Positions 16,676 to 24,294 of a DNA stretch of 64,000 nt are shown one piece after another. Below the pieces are notes generated by a model. That model searched no databases, had not been told where the DNA came from, and saw only the letters and a list, made by a program, of their open reading frames with translations. The DNA is from Cryptosporangium phraense (GTDB taxonomy: Bacteria > Actinomycetota > Actinomycetes > Mycobacteriales > Cryptosporangiaceae), in NCBI RefSeq assembly GCF_006912135.1, contig NZ_VIRS01000005.1:62001-126000 (forward strand). The letters run 5' to 3'. Position 1 is the stretch's first letter, and every line of letters starts with the position of its first letter. The position numbers and the translations under genes were made by a program.

Positions 16676-17323
16676 TCACGGCAGGTCGCTCGGGCGCAGG
16701 ACCCGGTCGATCGCGTGCGCGATCTGCTTGTTGCCCTTGTTGACGTCGAACACGACGACGCGCGGGTCGCGGTCGTTGCGGTCGGCGTCGATCAGGCGGA
16801 CACCCTTCTTGTGGTGCCAGTAGCGGTACACATCGACGGTGATGGTCTTGCCGGTGGCGGTCTTGAGCTTGGCCCCGTCCGACTTCAGCGCGGCGGCCTT
16901 GTCGATCGTCGCGCCCGGGATCACGTGGTAGAGCAGAACGGCCTCCACCGTGTTGATGCCCAGCCCGGCGACCGCGGTGAACGCCTGCTTCTCGGTCGGC
17001 CACTTGCCGGTGAGCTCGCAGACGAGCTTCTCGAACGCCCCGTCGGTCGGGATGAACGCGGTGACCGGCGTCTTACCGTCGGCCAGCACCTTGACCGGGC
17101 TGTTGGGCTTGGCCTTCAGCACGGCCAGGACGGCCGCGGTGAGGATGTCGAAGTCCTTGCTGTTGTGGTCGAATCCGCTCTTGTCACTGGTCAGGACCGC
17201 GGCCAGAGACTTGGTGCCCTTCGGCGTTCCGGTCGCCGAGGCCGGGCTGGCCGCGACGCCGCAGAGCAGCAGAGCAGCCGCCGCGGTCGCGACCGCCCGG
17301 GTGCCGAGTCGGACGAGGTTCAT
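16676..17323 (-). CDS. secreted fasciclin-domain protein
   Basis: A 215-residue protein. A signal peptide (residues ~1-31, hydrophobic core AVATAAAALLLCGVAAS, cleavage near ASA) is followed by one FAS1 domain (residues ~45-205): VTAFIPTDGAFEKLVCEL, the conserved helix/strand AVLLYHVIPGATIDKAAAL with its YH motif, and VVFDVNKGNKQIAHAIDRVL. FAS1 domains mediate adhesion or protein contacts at the cell surface. It lacks a lipobox, so release or loose association is expected. It carries the same promoter boxes as the adjacent sigma gene, so it is the likely direct target of that sigma factor, as for MPT70/MPT83 in mycobacteria. Confidence 0.92.
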   Translation of the reverse strand: MNLVRLGTRAVATAAAALLLCGVAASPASATGTPKGTKSLAAVLTSDKSGFDHNSKDFDILTAAVLAVLKAKPNSPVKVLADGKTPVTAFIPTDGAFEKLVCELTGKWPTEKQAFTAVAGLGINTVEAVLLYHVIPGATIDKAAALKSDGAKLKTATGKTITVDVYRYWHHKKGVRLIDADRNDRDPRVVVFDVNKGNKQIAHAIDRVLRPSDLP

Positions 17324-17335
17324 CGATGAGTCCTC

Positions 17336-17374
17336 CCGTAGACACGTGGCTGGTTGCCACGCCTACGTCTACGG
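17336..17374. promoter_or_regulatory. large interrupted inverted repeat in the fasciclin leader
   Basis: CCGTAGAC (17336-17343) pairs with GTCTACGG (17367-17374), and inside it GTGGC (17346-17350) pairs with GCCAC (17356-17360) around TGGTT. The outer right arm contains the -10 box of the fasciclin promoter, so it could be an operator, or part of it could fold at the mRNA 5' end. Confidence 0.6.
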
Positions 17375-17397
17375 CCGGGACCGGGGGAACGGATGCA
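17369..17397 (-). promoter_or_regulatory. ECF promoter of the fasciclin gene (TGCATCC-N17-CGTAG)
   Basis: On the minus strand TGCATCC (17397-17391) is followed after 17 bases by CGTAG (17373-17369), 46 bases from the fasciclin ATG. The boxes and spacing are identical to those before the sigma gene. Confidence 0.75.
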
Positions 17398-17412
17398 GGT
17401 GCGGGCGTTGGG

Positions 17413-18645
17413 TCACCAGTGCAGGTCGAGGGCCAGTGGGCCGCGGACGTTGATCGACCGGCGCACCCGGACGTCCTGGTCCGGCGCCATCCGCAGGCCG
17501 GGCAGCCGCTCGATCAGCGTCTGCAGCGCGATCCGCATCTGCAGCCGGGCCATCGCCGCGCCGACGCACGTGTGGATGCCGGCCCCGAACGCGAAGTGAC
17601 GGCTCGGTTTGCGGGTGACGTCGAAGCGGTCGGCGTCGGGGAAGCGGTCCTCGTCGCGGTTGGCCGAGGCGAACGCGAGGAGCACGTCGGCGCCCGCGGG
17701 CAGGTCCACGCCCGCGACCGTGACCGGCCGGGTCGTGCGCCGGAACATCGCCGGGATCGGCGACTCGAACCGCAGGACCTCCTCGACCGCGTACGGCACC
17801 AGCTCGGGCTGCCGGACCAGCCGGTCCCACTGCTCGGCGTCGCCCAGCAGCAGCCAGAGCGCGCTGCCGATGCCGTCGGCGGTCGTGATGTGGGCGGCGC
17901 CGAACGTGCTGCCGAACGTGCCGACCAGCTCGGCCTCCTGGTCGAACGTCAGCGGCTCGTCGCCGGGGGCCAGGGCCGTGGCCACCGCGGTGATCAGGTC
18001 GTCGGCCGGCTCGGCGCGGCGACGGCGGGCGTAGCCGGCGAGCAGCTGCTGGAACGCGAGGACGGTGTGCGCAGCCTGCTCTTCCTGCTCCTTGGTGACG
18101 TCGATGCTGCCCAGCGAGAACATCACCTCGCTGCCGGCCTTGGCCAGCTCGACGTCGTCCGGGGCGAAGCCGAAGAGCTCGGCGGCGGTCTCGACCGGTA
18201 GCCGGGTCGAATAGCGTGCGATCAGGTCGCCGCTCCGGTCGTCGGCGAACCCGTCGATCAACCGGTCGGCCCGCGCGCGGATCTCGGCCTCCCGGGCCTT
18301 GAGCTGCCCGGGCCGGGTCAGGTGCTTGGTGTAGGGCACGCGCAGCCGGCGGTGGACGTCGCCGTCGGACGTCACGTGGTCGGGCGTCTGCGGGTACCCG
18401 TTCAGAAGCACGGCGACCGTGCCCGGGTAGGGCTCCCGGATCGGGCGGAGGCTGTTGACCGAGGAGAACGCCTCGGGATCCTTGAGGACGGCGTCGACGT
18501 CGGCGAACCGGGTGACGACCCAGGCGTCCAGGCGCGGCGAGTAGAACACCGGCTCGTCGCGGCGGGCCCGGGCGTACAGCGGGTACGGGTCGTCGTAGTG
18601 CGCCCCTAGTGGATCGAAGCTCTCCGCGAGCTCGGTGACGGTCAC
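17413..18645 (-). CDS. cytochrome P450
   Basis: A 410-residue soluble bacterial P450. The heme-Cys loop is FAFGAGIHTCVGAAMARLQM (residues ~347-366); the ExxR is EEVLRFES; the PERF-equivalent is DADRFDVTR. The I-helix reads GSTFGAAHITTADG: the usual acid-threonine pair for oxygen activation appears as His-Ile-Thr, so the acid is missing. That can mark unusual chemistry or a shifted alignment. GTG 18645 gives full length. No ferredoxin partner is adjacent, so electrons come from elsewhere. The substrate is unknown. Confidence 0.93.
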   Translation of the reverse strand: MTVTELAESFDPLGAHYDDPYPLYARARRDEPVFYSPRLDAWVVTRFADVDAVLKDPEAFSSVNSLRPIREPYPGTVAVLLNGYPQTPDHVTSDGDVHRRLRVPYTKHLTRPGQLKAREAEIRARADRLIDGFADDRSGDLIARYSTRLPVETAAELFGFAPDDVELAKAGSEVMFSLGSIDVTKEQEEQAAHTVLAFQQLLAGYARRRRAEPADDLITAVATALAPGDEPLTFDQEAELVGTFGSTFGAAHITTADGIGSALWLLLGDAEQWDRLVRQPELVPYAVEEVLRFESPIPAMFRRTTRPVTVAGVDLPAGADVLLAFASANRDEDRFPDADRFDVTRKPSRHFAFGAGIHTCVGAAMARLQMRIALQTLIERLPGLRMAPDQDVRVRRSINVRGPLALDLHW

Positions 18646-18690
18646 GCGACTCCTCTGGCCGGATGTGTCTTCCCGACCAGAATGGACTAC

Positions 18691-19452
18691 CTACTCCACA
18701 GTGGGCAAAGCCGTGAGGCTGCGGTGGACCTCGGGGCGGCGGCGGTTCCAGGAGCCGACGATGTGGGTGCGCATCAACACGGCGACGCCGTCGGCGTCGC
18801 CGGCCCGGATCAGCGCCTCGATCTGACGGTGCTCGGCCATCGACTGTTCCTGGTCGGCCCGGGTCGGCGTGCCGTTGTAGCGGCTGGACAGGCGGGCCTT
18901 GCTGTGGATGCTGTGAATGATCGCGTGCCCGAGGCGGTTCCCGGACGCGACCATGATCAGCTCGTGGAAGGCCACGTCCTCGGCGGCGTAGGCCCCGGCG
19001 TCGTCGAGGAGGTCGGCGAGGACGTCGAGTTGGTCGGCCAGTTCCTGCTGCTGGGGGGCTTTGATGGTTCGGGCCGTCGCGGCGGCCATGTCGCTCTCCA
19101 GGGCCGCTCGGACGCTGATCAGATCGTCGAGGATCTTGAGTTCGCGGTCGTGGCGGATCTGGGCCTCGAGGACGATCGGGTCGAGCAGGTTCCAGCCCGG
19201 GGGTTCGAGGACCCGGGTGCCGCGGCCGGGGGTCGCGCGGACGAGTCCTTTTTCTTCGAGGAGCTTGATCGACTCGCGGACGACGGTGCGGGAGACGCCG
19301 AATTCTTCGCAGAGTTCGGGTTCGGTGGGGAGGGCGCTGTCGACGGGGTAGTCGGCGGAGACGATGCGGTCGACGAGGTACGTGACCACGGTGTCGCCGA
19401 GCCGGCCGGATCGACGGGGGCGTATCGGCCCGAGCGAGCTACCGAAGTCCAT
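18691..19452 (-). CDS. FadR-subfamily (FCD) GntR transcriptional regulator
   Basis: A 253-residue regulator. The GntR winged helix at residues ~20-85 includes LPTEPELCEEFGVSRTVVRESIKLLEEKGLV and PGRGTRV. The all-helical FCD ligand domain follows (ILDDLISVRAALESDMAAATA; DVAFHELIMVASGN; EHRQIEALIRAGDADGVAVLM, with the metal-binding His/Asp pattern). It typically senses small organic acids and controls a neighbouring catabolic gene. It could control the P450 45 bases downstream on the same strand. A short palindrome upstream of its ATG may be autoregulatory. Confidence 0.9.
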   Translation of the reverse strand: MDFGSSLGPIRPRRSGRLGDTVVTYLVDRIVSADYPVDSALPTEPELCEEFGVSRTVVRESIKLLEEKGLVRATPGRGTRVLEPPGWNLLDPIVLEAQIRHDRELKILDDLISVRAALESDMAAATARTIKAPQQQELADQLDVLADLLDDAGAYAAEDVAFHELIMVASGNRLGHAIIHSIHSKARLSSRYNGTPTRADQEQSMAEHRQIEALIRAGDADGVAVLMRTHIVGSWNRRRPEVHRSLTALPTVE

Positions 19453-19469
19453 TGCGGCAGCTTACGTTA

Positions 19470-19482
19470 TTCATATGATGAA
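19470..19482. promoter_or_regulatory. candidate operator upstream of the FadR-type gene
   Basis: TTCAT-atg-ATGAA, an AT-rich palindrome in very GC-rich DNA, lies 18-30 bases upstream of the regulator's ATG. GntR-family operators are often such short palindromes. Confidence 0.35.
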
Positions 19483-20007
19483 GTGGGGTGCTGGGCTTGA
19501 GGGGTGTGGCCTGGCAGTGGCGCTCGTGGGGTCGTCTGTCAGTAGGTGAGGGTGCGCGGGCTTGAGGGCGTCCTCAGCCGCCACGGTTGGGCCATGAGAA
19601 GCACATGGCGGCTTCGGGGCGCATCGTCTCCGCGGCCGACCGCCGCCGGCGCCGAGCGCCCCGGCAGCATTCCGGCGCTGGGTTCACCGGTCGCGGGTCG
19701 GCGCGGGTGGCCCTATTCGGCGGGGTCGCGTTTCCTCGTATGCGGGTCGCGCGTCGGGCTCGGCCGCCGCGGCCTCGCGGTGATGTACGACTCGGACGAT
19801 CGTTGCGGCCGAGGAAACGCGATCCCGAATTGGCGAGAGAGGCAGGCCGGCCGCGGCGATCGGCCCGGCATCGCGGACGCGGACGCGGAGGCGGACGCGG
19901 AGGCGCTGGCCGCGGCCGCGATCCGGCGGATTACGAAAGGGGCGTACGCGTCGCTCGGCCGTGGAGCGGAGCGAATACGCTGCTGCTGGCCGCGGAGGGC
20001 GGGGCGC

Positions 20008-20095
20008 CGGCCACACACCCGCGCAGAAGCGGGCCACACACCGCGGAAGCGGGCCACACACCCGCGCGGAAGCGGGCCACACGCCTGCGCGGGAG
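20008..20095. repeat. four-copy tandem repeat of 20-23 bp
   Basis: Four successive units share the core CGGGCCACACACCCGCG and end in GGAAG or GGGAG. Lengths vary between 20 and 23 bases, so no reading frame is kept. Confidence 0.75.
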
Positions 20096-20214
20096 CGGGT
20101 TCCTAGCGGTGTGCGCTCGTCATGAGATGAGCTGATGGCGATCGCGGTGTGGCGCGCGCGCCGCTGACCGACAGGGGCTCACGGCCGCACCTGCCGTTGG
20201 GCGCCGCCGAAACC

Positions 20215-20975
20215 AGCGGCGGGCGCGGCCGTAGCCGACGGTGGGGCGACCGCCGTCGACGGCGGGGCGGCCCCAGTCGAGTGTTCGGGCGGCCCGTATC
20301 CGGCAGTGGGCGCGGCCTCAGTCGACCGCGGGCGCGGGCCCCAGCCGGCGGTAGGCGCGGCGGTAGCCGACCGCGGGCCTGGGCCCAGTCGGCTGCGCGG
20401 TCCTAGCCGACGGTGAGCGCGGCCCTAGCGGGCGGTGGGGCGACCGCAGTCGACGGCGGGGCGGGCCCTAGCCGGGGCCCGTAGCCGACGGCGGGCGCAG
20501 CCGTAGCCGACAGCGGGCGCAGCCGTAGCAGACGGCGGGCGCAGCCGTAGCAGACGGCGGGCGCAGCCGTAGTCGACGGTGGGTTCCGCCCCAGCCGGCG
20601 CTGGGCGCGGCCGCAGCCGACAGCGGGGCGACCCCTAGCCAGGGCCCGTAGCCGACGGCGGGCACAGCCGTAGCCGGGGCCCGTATTCGACGGCGGGCGC
20701 GGCCGTAGCCGATGGCGGGCGCGGCCGTAGCCGACGGTGGGTTCGGCCCAGCCGGCGCTGGGCGCGGCCGCAGCCGACGGCGGGGCCACCGCAGCCGACA
20801 GCGGGGCGACCCCTAGCCAGGGTCCGTAGCCGACGGCGGGCGCGACCGCAGCCGACAGCGGGGCGGGCCCTAGCCGGGGCCCGTAGCCGACGGCGGGCGC
20901 GGCCGTGGCCGACGGTGGGTTCGGCCCAGTCGGCGGCGGGCGCGACCGTAGCCGGCGGCTGGGGCGACGGCAGCC
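20215..20975. repeat. degenerate 22-bp minisatellite-like array
   Basis: About 35 tandem units. The consensus unit begins GACGGCGGGCG and ends CGGCCGTAGCC (22 bases). Most copies are 21-23 bases. Several 13-base partial units ending in CCCGTAGCC are interspersed, always after a unit ending CCTAGCC. A higher-order block of about 160 bases is duplicated near 20574-20690 and 20733-20890. As 22 is not a multiple of three, the reading frame rotates with each unit, so this is best read as non-coding. There are no unique spacers, so it is not a CRISPR array. Confidence 0.85.
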
Positions 20976-21073
20976 GGCGGCGGGGGCCGGGCTCGGTGGA
21001 TGGAGCGGCCGGGGGTCGGGAACGCCGGGTGGGGCGGGCCGGCCCCCGAGGCTCCCGAGGCTCCGGGGCGGGC

Positions 21074-22012
21074 TCAGGTCGTCTTGGCGGACTTCTTCGC
21101 GTTGAGCTTGTCTCGGCGCTCGGAGAACCGGGTCGCCTGCCGGTCGAGCTCAGCCAGAAACTCGACCAGCTCATCCCGAGCCTTCTCGCCGTCCGCAGAC
21201 AATCCCGCCGTCTCCAGCACCTTCAAATTACGCAACACCGGCACCACCACCTCGTCGTGGTGGATCCGCAGGTCGTAGATGCCGGCCATCGCGATCTGGA
21301 CCGACTTCCGGCCGAAGTTCTCGATCGTGTGCCCGGGCATCTGGAACGTCCGGACCACATCGGTGACCGCACGCATCGCCAGGTCGGGGGCCAGCTCGAA
21401 CGCGGCCCCGAGCAGGTTGCGGTAGAAGATCATGTGCAGGTTCTCGTCGGCGGCGACGCGGGCCAGCAGCTGGTCACAGATCGGGTCGTCGCTGATCCGG
21501 CCGGTGTTGCGGTGCGACACCCGGGTCGCCAGCTCCTGGAACGACACGTAAGCGATCCCGTGCAGCGCGGTGTCGTCGAGGTAGGCGTTCTCGAAGCCGG
21601 TGCCCATGTGCACCATCCGGGCCCGCTCCAGCGCGATCGGGTCGACCGCCCTGGTCGTCAGCAGGTAGTCGCGGATCGCGATGCCGTGCCGGCCCTCCTC
21701 GGCGGTCCAGCGGTGGACCCAGGTGCCCCAGGCCCCGTCGCGGCCGAACAGCGTCGCGATCTCGTGGTGGTAGCTGGGGAGGTTGTCCTCGGTCAGCAGG
21801 TTCACGATCAGCGACGTCCGCGCGACGTCGGAGAGCGTGGACTGCTCCTCGGCCCACGCCTGGCCGCCGAGGACGCCGTCAAAGTCGGTGCCCTGGCTCC
21901 ACGGGACGTACTCGTGCGGGAACCACTCCTTGGCCGTGGCGAGATGCCGGTTCAGGTTCGTTTCCACGACCGGTTCGAGCTCGCGGAGTAAATCGGTCGT
22001 CGACAGGGTCAT
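21074..22012 (-). CDS. acyl-[ACP] desaturase (diiron, DesA type)
   Basis: A 312-residue soluble desaturase inserting a double bond into acyl-ACP. Diiron ligands: Glu in LLTEDNLPSYH, the EExxH motif in TAEEGRHGIAIRDYLL and the second ExxH in RVAADENLHMIFYRNL. Length fits the mycobacterial DesA1/DesA2 family. ATG 22012 is preferred because GGAG lies six bases before it; ATG 22030 is possible but touches the operator palindrome. The C-terminal tail is Lys-rich. No partner ferredoxin is nearby. Control is probably by a TetR-type repressor at the palindrome. Confidence 0.92.
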   Translation of the reverse strand: MTLSTTDLLRELEPVVETNLNRHLATAKEWFPHEYVPWSQGTDFDGVLGGQAWAEEQSTLSDVARTSLIVNLLTEDNLPSYHHEIATLFGRDGAWGTWVHRWTAEEGRHGIAIRDYLLTTRAVDPIALERARMVHMGTGFENAYLDDTALHGIAYVSFQELATRVSHRNTGRISDDPICDQLLARVAADENLHMIFYRNLLGAAFELAPDLAMRAVTDVVRTFQMPGHTIENFGRKSVQIAMAGIYDLRIHHDEVVVPVLRNLKVLETAGLSADGEKARDELVEFLAELDRQATRFSERRDKLNAKKSAKTT

Positions 22013-22026
22013 CCCGTACTCCAGCA

Positions 22027-22054
22027 GCATAGGTTACGTCTCCGTAACCTACGC
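22027..22054. promoter_or_regulatory. palindromic operator at the desaturase start
   Basis: AGGTTACG (22031-22038) and CGTAACCT (22043-22050) pair perfectly around TCTC. The arms extend to 12 bases (GCATAGGTTACG against CGTAACCTACGC) with one mismatch. The site lies directly upstream of the desaturase start region, where a repressor dimer would block transcription. Confidence 0.6.
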
Positions 22055-22091
22055 TACCGTAGAATTGCCCGTCCGGCTCGGCCGGACGGAG

Positions 22092-22610
22092 TCAGGTCAG
22101 GGTCTTGAACGTCCACACCTGGTTCTGGCCGCCGTTGCAGGTGAACTGAAGCAGCGCGGCCCCGTTGTCCGTGCTGGCGTTCTTCACCGTCAGGCAGAGC
22201 TTGCTCTTCTCGTTGATGATCCGGTAGTTGTCGAAGCGCCACAGCTCGTTGGCACCGAGCGTGCAGTCGTACTGAATGACGGGCGCGTTGGATTTCAGGG
22301 ACGCGTTCAGCACGGTCAGGCACTTGCCGTTGAAGTTGCTCCAGAGTTCCCAATCCTCGGTGCCGTGCTTCTCGGCCCAGAACTCCTGCTCGGACGTGGG
22401 CGGATTGTGGCAGGGCCAGATGATCATCTGGACGCCGTTGTCGGGTGACGCGTTGGGATCGGCGATGCACTTGCCGGACGGCGAGCCGATGATCTGATAG
22501 AGGCCGTAGACGAGCCCCGGGGCGGCCACGGCCGGCGACGGCACCAGGAACACCGCCGTGGCCAGCAGGACCGCCAGGGCGACGGCGGATCGAAAGGACG
22601 ACTTTCGCAT
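22092..22610 (-). CDS. secreted ricin-type beta-trefoil lectin
   Basis: A 172-residue exported protein. The signal peptide spans residues ~1-30 (VALAVLLATAVFLVPSPAVAA). The rest is one beta-trefoil with three repeats, each with a Cys pair and a QxW-like end: GKCIADPNAS..EQEFW, GKCLTVLNAS..NELWRF, KLCLTVKNAS..NQVWTF. Such domains bind galactose or other sugars. There is no catalytic domain, so it acts as a stand-alone lectin. GGAGGGCTCG precedes ATG 22610; the frame is open further upstream but has no start there with a signal peptide. Confidence 0.9.
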   Translation of the reverse strand: MRKSSFRSAVALAVLLATAVFLVPSPAVAAPGLVYGLYQIIGSPSGKCIADPNASPDNGVQMIIWPCHNPPTSEQEFWAEKHGTEDWELWSNFNGKCLTVLNASLKSNAPVIQYDCTLGANELWRFDNYRIINEKSKLCLTVKNASTDNGAALLQFTCNGGQNQVWTFKTLT

Positions 22611-22686
22611 CGAGCCCTCCTCAGTGGAGTGGTCGCCGCCCATCATCGGGGCGCGGACGACCGCCGTCCAGAGTGGAGAGTCGAGG

Positions 22687-23436
22687 CTAGGACCGGGGAC
22701 GTAGACGGAGGCCCTGCATGCCGCCGTCGACCGCCAGTTCGGTGCCGGTCGTCGACCCGGCTCGTGGGGACGCCAGGTACACGACGGCCTGGGCCACCTC
22801 GTCCGCGGAGACCAGGCGCCCGTGCGGCTGGCGGGCCTCCAGCGCGGCCCGCTCGGCCGCCGGATCGGGCGCGCTGTCGAGCAGACGCCCGACCCAGGGT
22901 GTGTCTGCCGTACCCGGATTGACCGCGTTGACACGGATCCCGTCGGGCATTCCGTCGGCCGCCATCGCCCGGGTCAGCGCCGAGATCGCGCCCTTGCTGG
23001 CCGAGTAGATCGCGCGCTGCGGCAGGCCGGCCGTCGACGCCACCGAGGCCGTGTTCACGATCGCCGGATGCTCGGACTTCCGCAGGTGCGGCCAGGCCGC
23101 CCGGGAGACCCGCGCGGTGCCGACGACGTTGACGTCGAGCACGCGGTGCCACTCGTCGTCGGTGCTGTCTTCGACCGAGCCCTGGGCGCCCACGCCCGCG
23201 TTGTTGACCAGGACGTCCAGGCCTCCGAGCGCGTGCACCGCCTCGTCGACCGCGGCCCGTACGGCGTCGTCGTCGGACAGATCGGCGCGGACGTAGACGA
23301 CGTCGGCCGGGCCGGCGTCGGACCGATCGAGGACGGCCACCTGGGCACCTTCGTTCCGGAAGGCGGTGGCGATCGCCAGACCGATGCCCGACGCACCGCC
23401 GGTGACCAGCGCCTTCAGGCCGGACAGGGCCGCCAC
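22687..23436 (-). CDS. short-chain dehydrogenase/reductase
   Basis: A 249-residue SDR. Cofactor motif TGGASGIGLA (residues ~12-21), acidic residue VLDRSD for NAD preference, LVNNAGVG, Ser in VNTASVAS, and catalytic YSASK (residues ~150-154). GTG 23436 is one base past the hydrolase stop, so the genes form one operon (IclR, FAH-type hydrolase, SDR). A sugar-acid or hydroxy-acid substrate is plausible, since FAH-type hydrolase plus SDR pairs occur in fucose/arabinose-type oxidative pathways; this is inference. Confidence 0.92.
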   Translation of the reverse strand: MAALSGLKALVTGGASGIGLAIATAFRNEGAQVAVLDRSDAGPADVVYVRADLSDDDAVRAAVDEAVHALGGLDVLVNNAGVGAQGSVEDSTDDEWHRVLDVNVVGTARVSRAAWPHLRKSEHPAIVNTASVASTAGLPQRAIYSASKGAISALTRAMAADGMPDGIRVNAVNPGTADTPWVGRLLDSAPDPAAERAALEARQPHGRLVSADEVAQAVVYLASPRAGSTTGTELAVDGGMQGLRLRPRS

Positions 23437-23437
23437 C

Positions 23438-24271
23438 TCAGGCCTGCCGGAACGTCTGGCGCTGCCGGCCGAGGCCAGTGATCTCGAGTTCGACGACGTC
23501 GCCGTCGCGGAGGAACGCGCCGTCGGCGCGGCCCAGCGCCACCCCGGCCGGGGTGCCGGTGTTGATGACGTCGCCGGGGTACAGGGTCATGAACTGACTC
23601 AGGTACCAGACGACGTGCGCGACGCCGAAGATCTGGTTCTTGGTGTTGCCGTTCTGCCGGAGGTCGCCGTTGACCCAGAGGCGCAGCTCCAGGTCCTGCG
23701 GGTCGGAGACGTCGTCGGACGTGGTGATCCAGGGCCCGAACGGGTTGAACGTCTCGCAGTTCTTGCCCTTGTCCCACTGGCCGCCGCGCTCGGTCTGGAA
23801 CGCGCGCTCGCTGACGTCGTTGCTGATCGCGTAGCCGGCCACGTGCTCCAGCGCGTCGTCCGGGGACGCCAGGTAGCGGGCCGTGGAGCCGATGACGATC
23901 GCCAGCTCGACCTCGTAGTCGGTCTTCACCGAGGTGCGCGGAATGAGCACGTCGTCGTTCGGGGCGTTGACCGTGTCGGGCGCCTTCATGAACAGGATCG
24001 GCTCGGCCGGCGGCGTCGCGCCGGTCTCCTCGGCGTGATCGGTGTAGTTCAGCCCGATGCAGAGGATCTTGCCGATTCCGGCCAGCGGCGGGGCGAACGT
24101 CTCCGGGGCGTCCACCGCCGGGAGGTCGGCGGTCCGGATCGCGGCCAGCGCCTCGGGCGCCAGCACCGCGGGCGTCACGGCCGCATGCAGCGGACGCAGG
24201 TCGTACCACTGGTCGTCGCGGTGGACGAGCGGCAGGTCGCCGTCGGCGGTGCGGGCGTGAGCGAGGCGCAT
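23438..24271 (-). CDS. fumarylacetoacetate-hydrolase-family protein
   Basis: A 277-residue FAH-fold enzyme. ILCIGLNYTDHAEETG (residues ~69-84) and LFMKAPDTVNAPND are the family entry. Metal ligands lie in KTDYEVELAIVIG, and VAGYAISNDVSERAFQ, KGKNCETFNPFGPWI and FMTLYPGDVINTGTPAGV complete it. Members hydrolyse C-C bonds of 2,4-diketo acids or dehydrate/decarboxylate related compounds; 2,4-diketo-3-deoxy-sugar acids are a common substrate. ATG 24271 has GAGGG upstream; a TTG at 24286 is less likely. It lies 23 bp downstream of the IclR regulator. Confidence 0.9.
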   Translation of the reverse strand: MRLAHARTADGDLPLVHRDDQWYDLRPLHAAVTPAVLAPEALAAIRTADLPAVDAPETFAPPLAGIGKILCIGLNYTDHAEETGATPPAEPILFMKAPDTVNAPNDDVLIPRTSVKTDYEVELAIVIGSTARYLASPDDALEHVAGYAISNDVSERAFQTERGGQWDKGKNCETFNPFGPWITTSDDVSDPQDLELRLWVNGDLRQNGNTKNQIFGVAHVVWYLSQFMTLYPGDVINTGTPAGVALGRADGAFLRDGDVVELEITGLGRQRQTFRQA

Positions 24272-24294
24272 GCGGACGTCCCTCAAATTCTCAT

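Larger units (their letters stand above)
19453..20214. other. intergenic DNA without a convincing gene, left part
   Basis: Open frames exist on both strands but none shows a recognisable motif, a ribosome site or consistent third-position bias, and the predicted proteins are Arg/Ala/Pro-rich. Visible content: a hexamer run of gcggac/gcggag (about 19876-19907), the four-copy repeat at 20008-20095, and an AT-rich palindrome beside the FadR-type start. Confidence 0.55.

Noticed and set aside
19546-20106. Hypothetical plus-strand gene right of the FadR-type regulator
   Set aside because: No motif, poor third-position pattern, and its C-terminus is just the short tandem repeat.
20215-20975. CRISPR array
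   Set aside because: Units are contiguous and degenerate with no unique spacers, and no cas genes are nearby.
20403-21174. Repeat proteins encoded on the minus strand through the 22-bp array
   Set aside because: The unit length is not a multiple of three, so the peptide repeat changes frame at each unit; there is no ribosome site or known domain.
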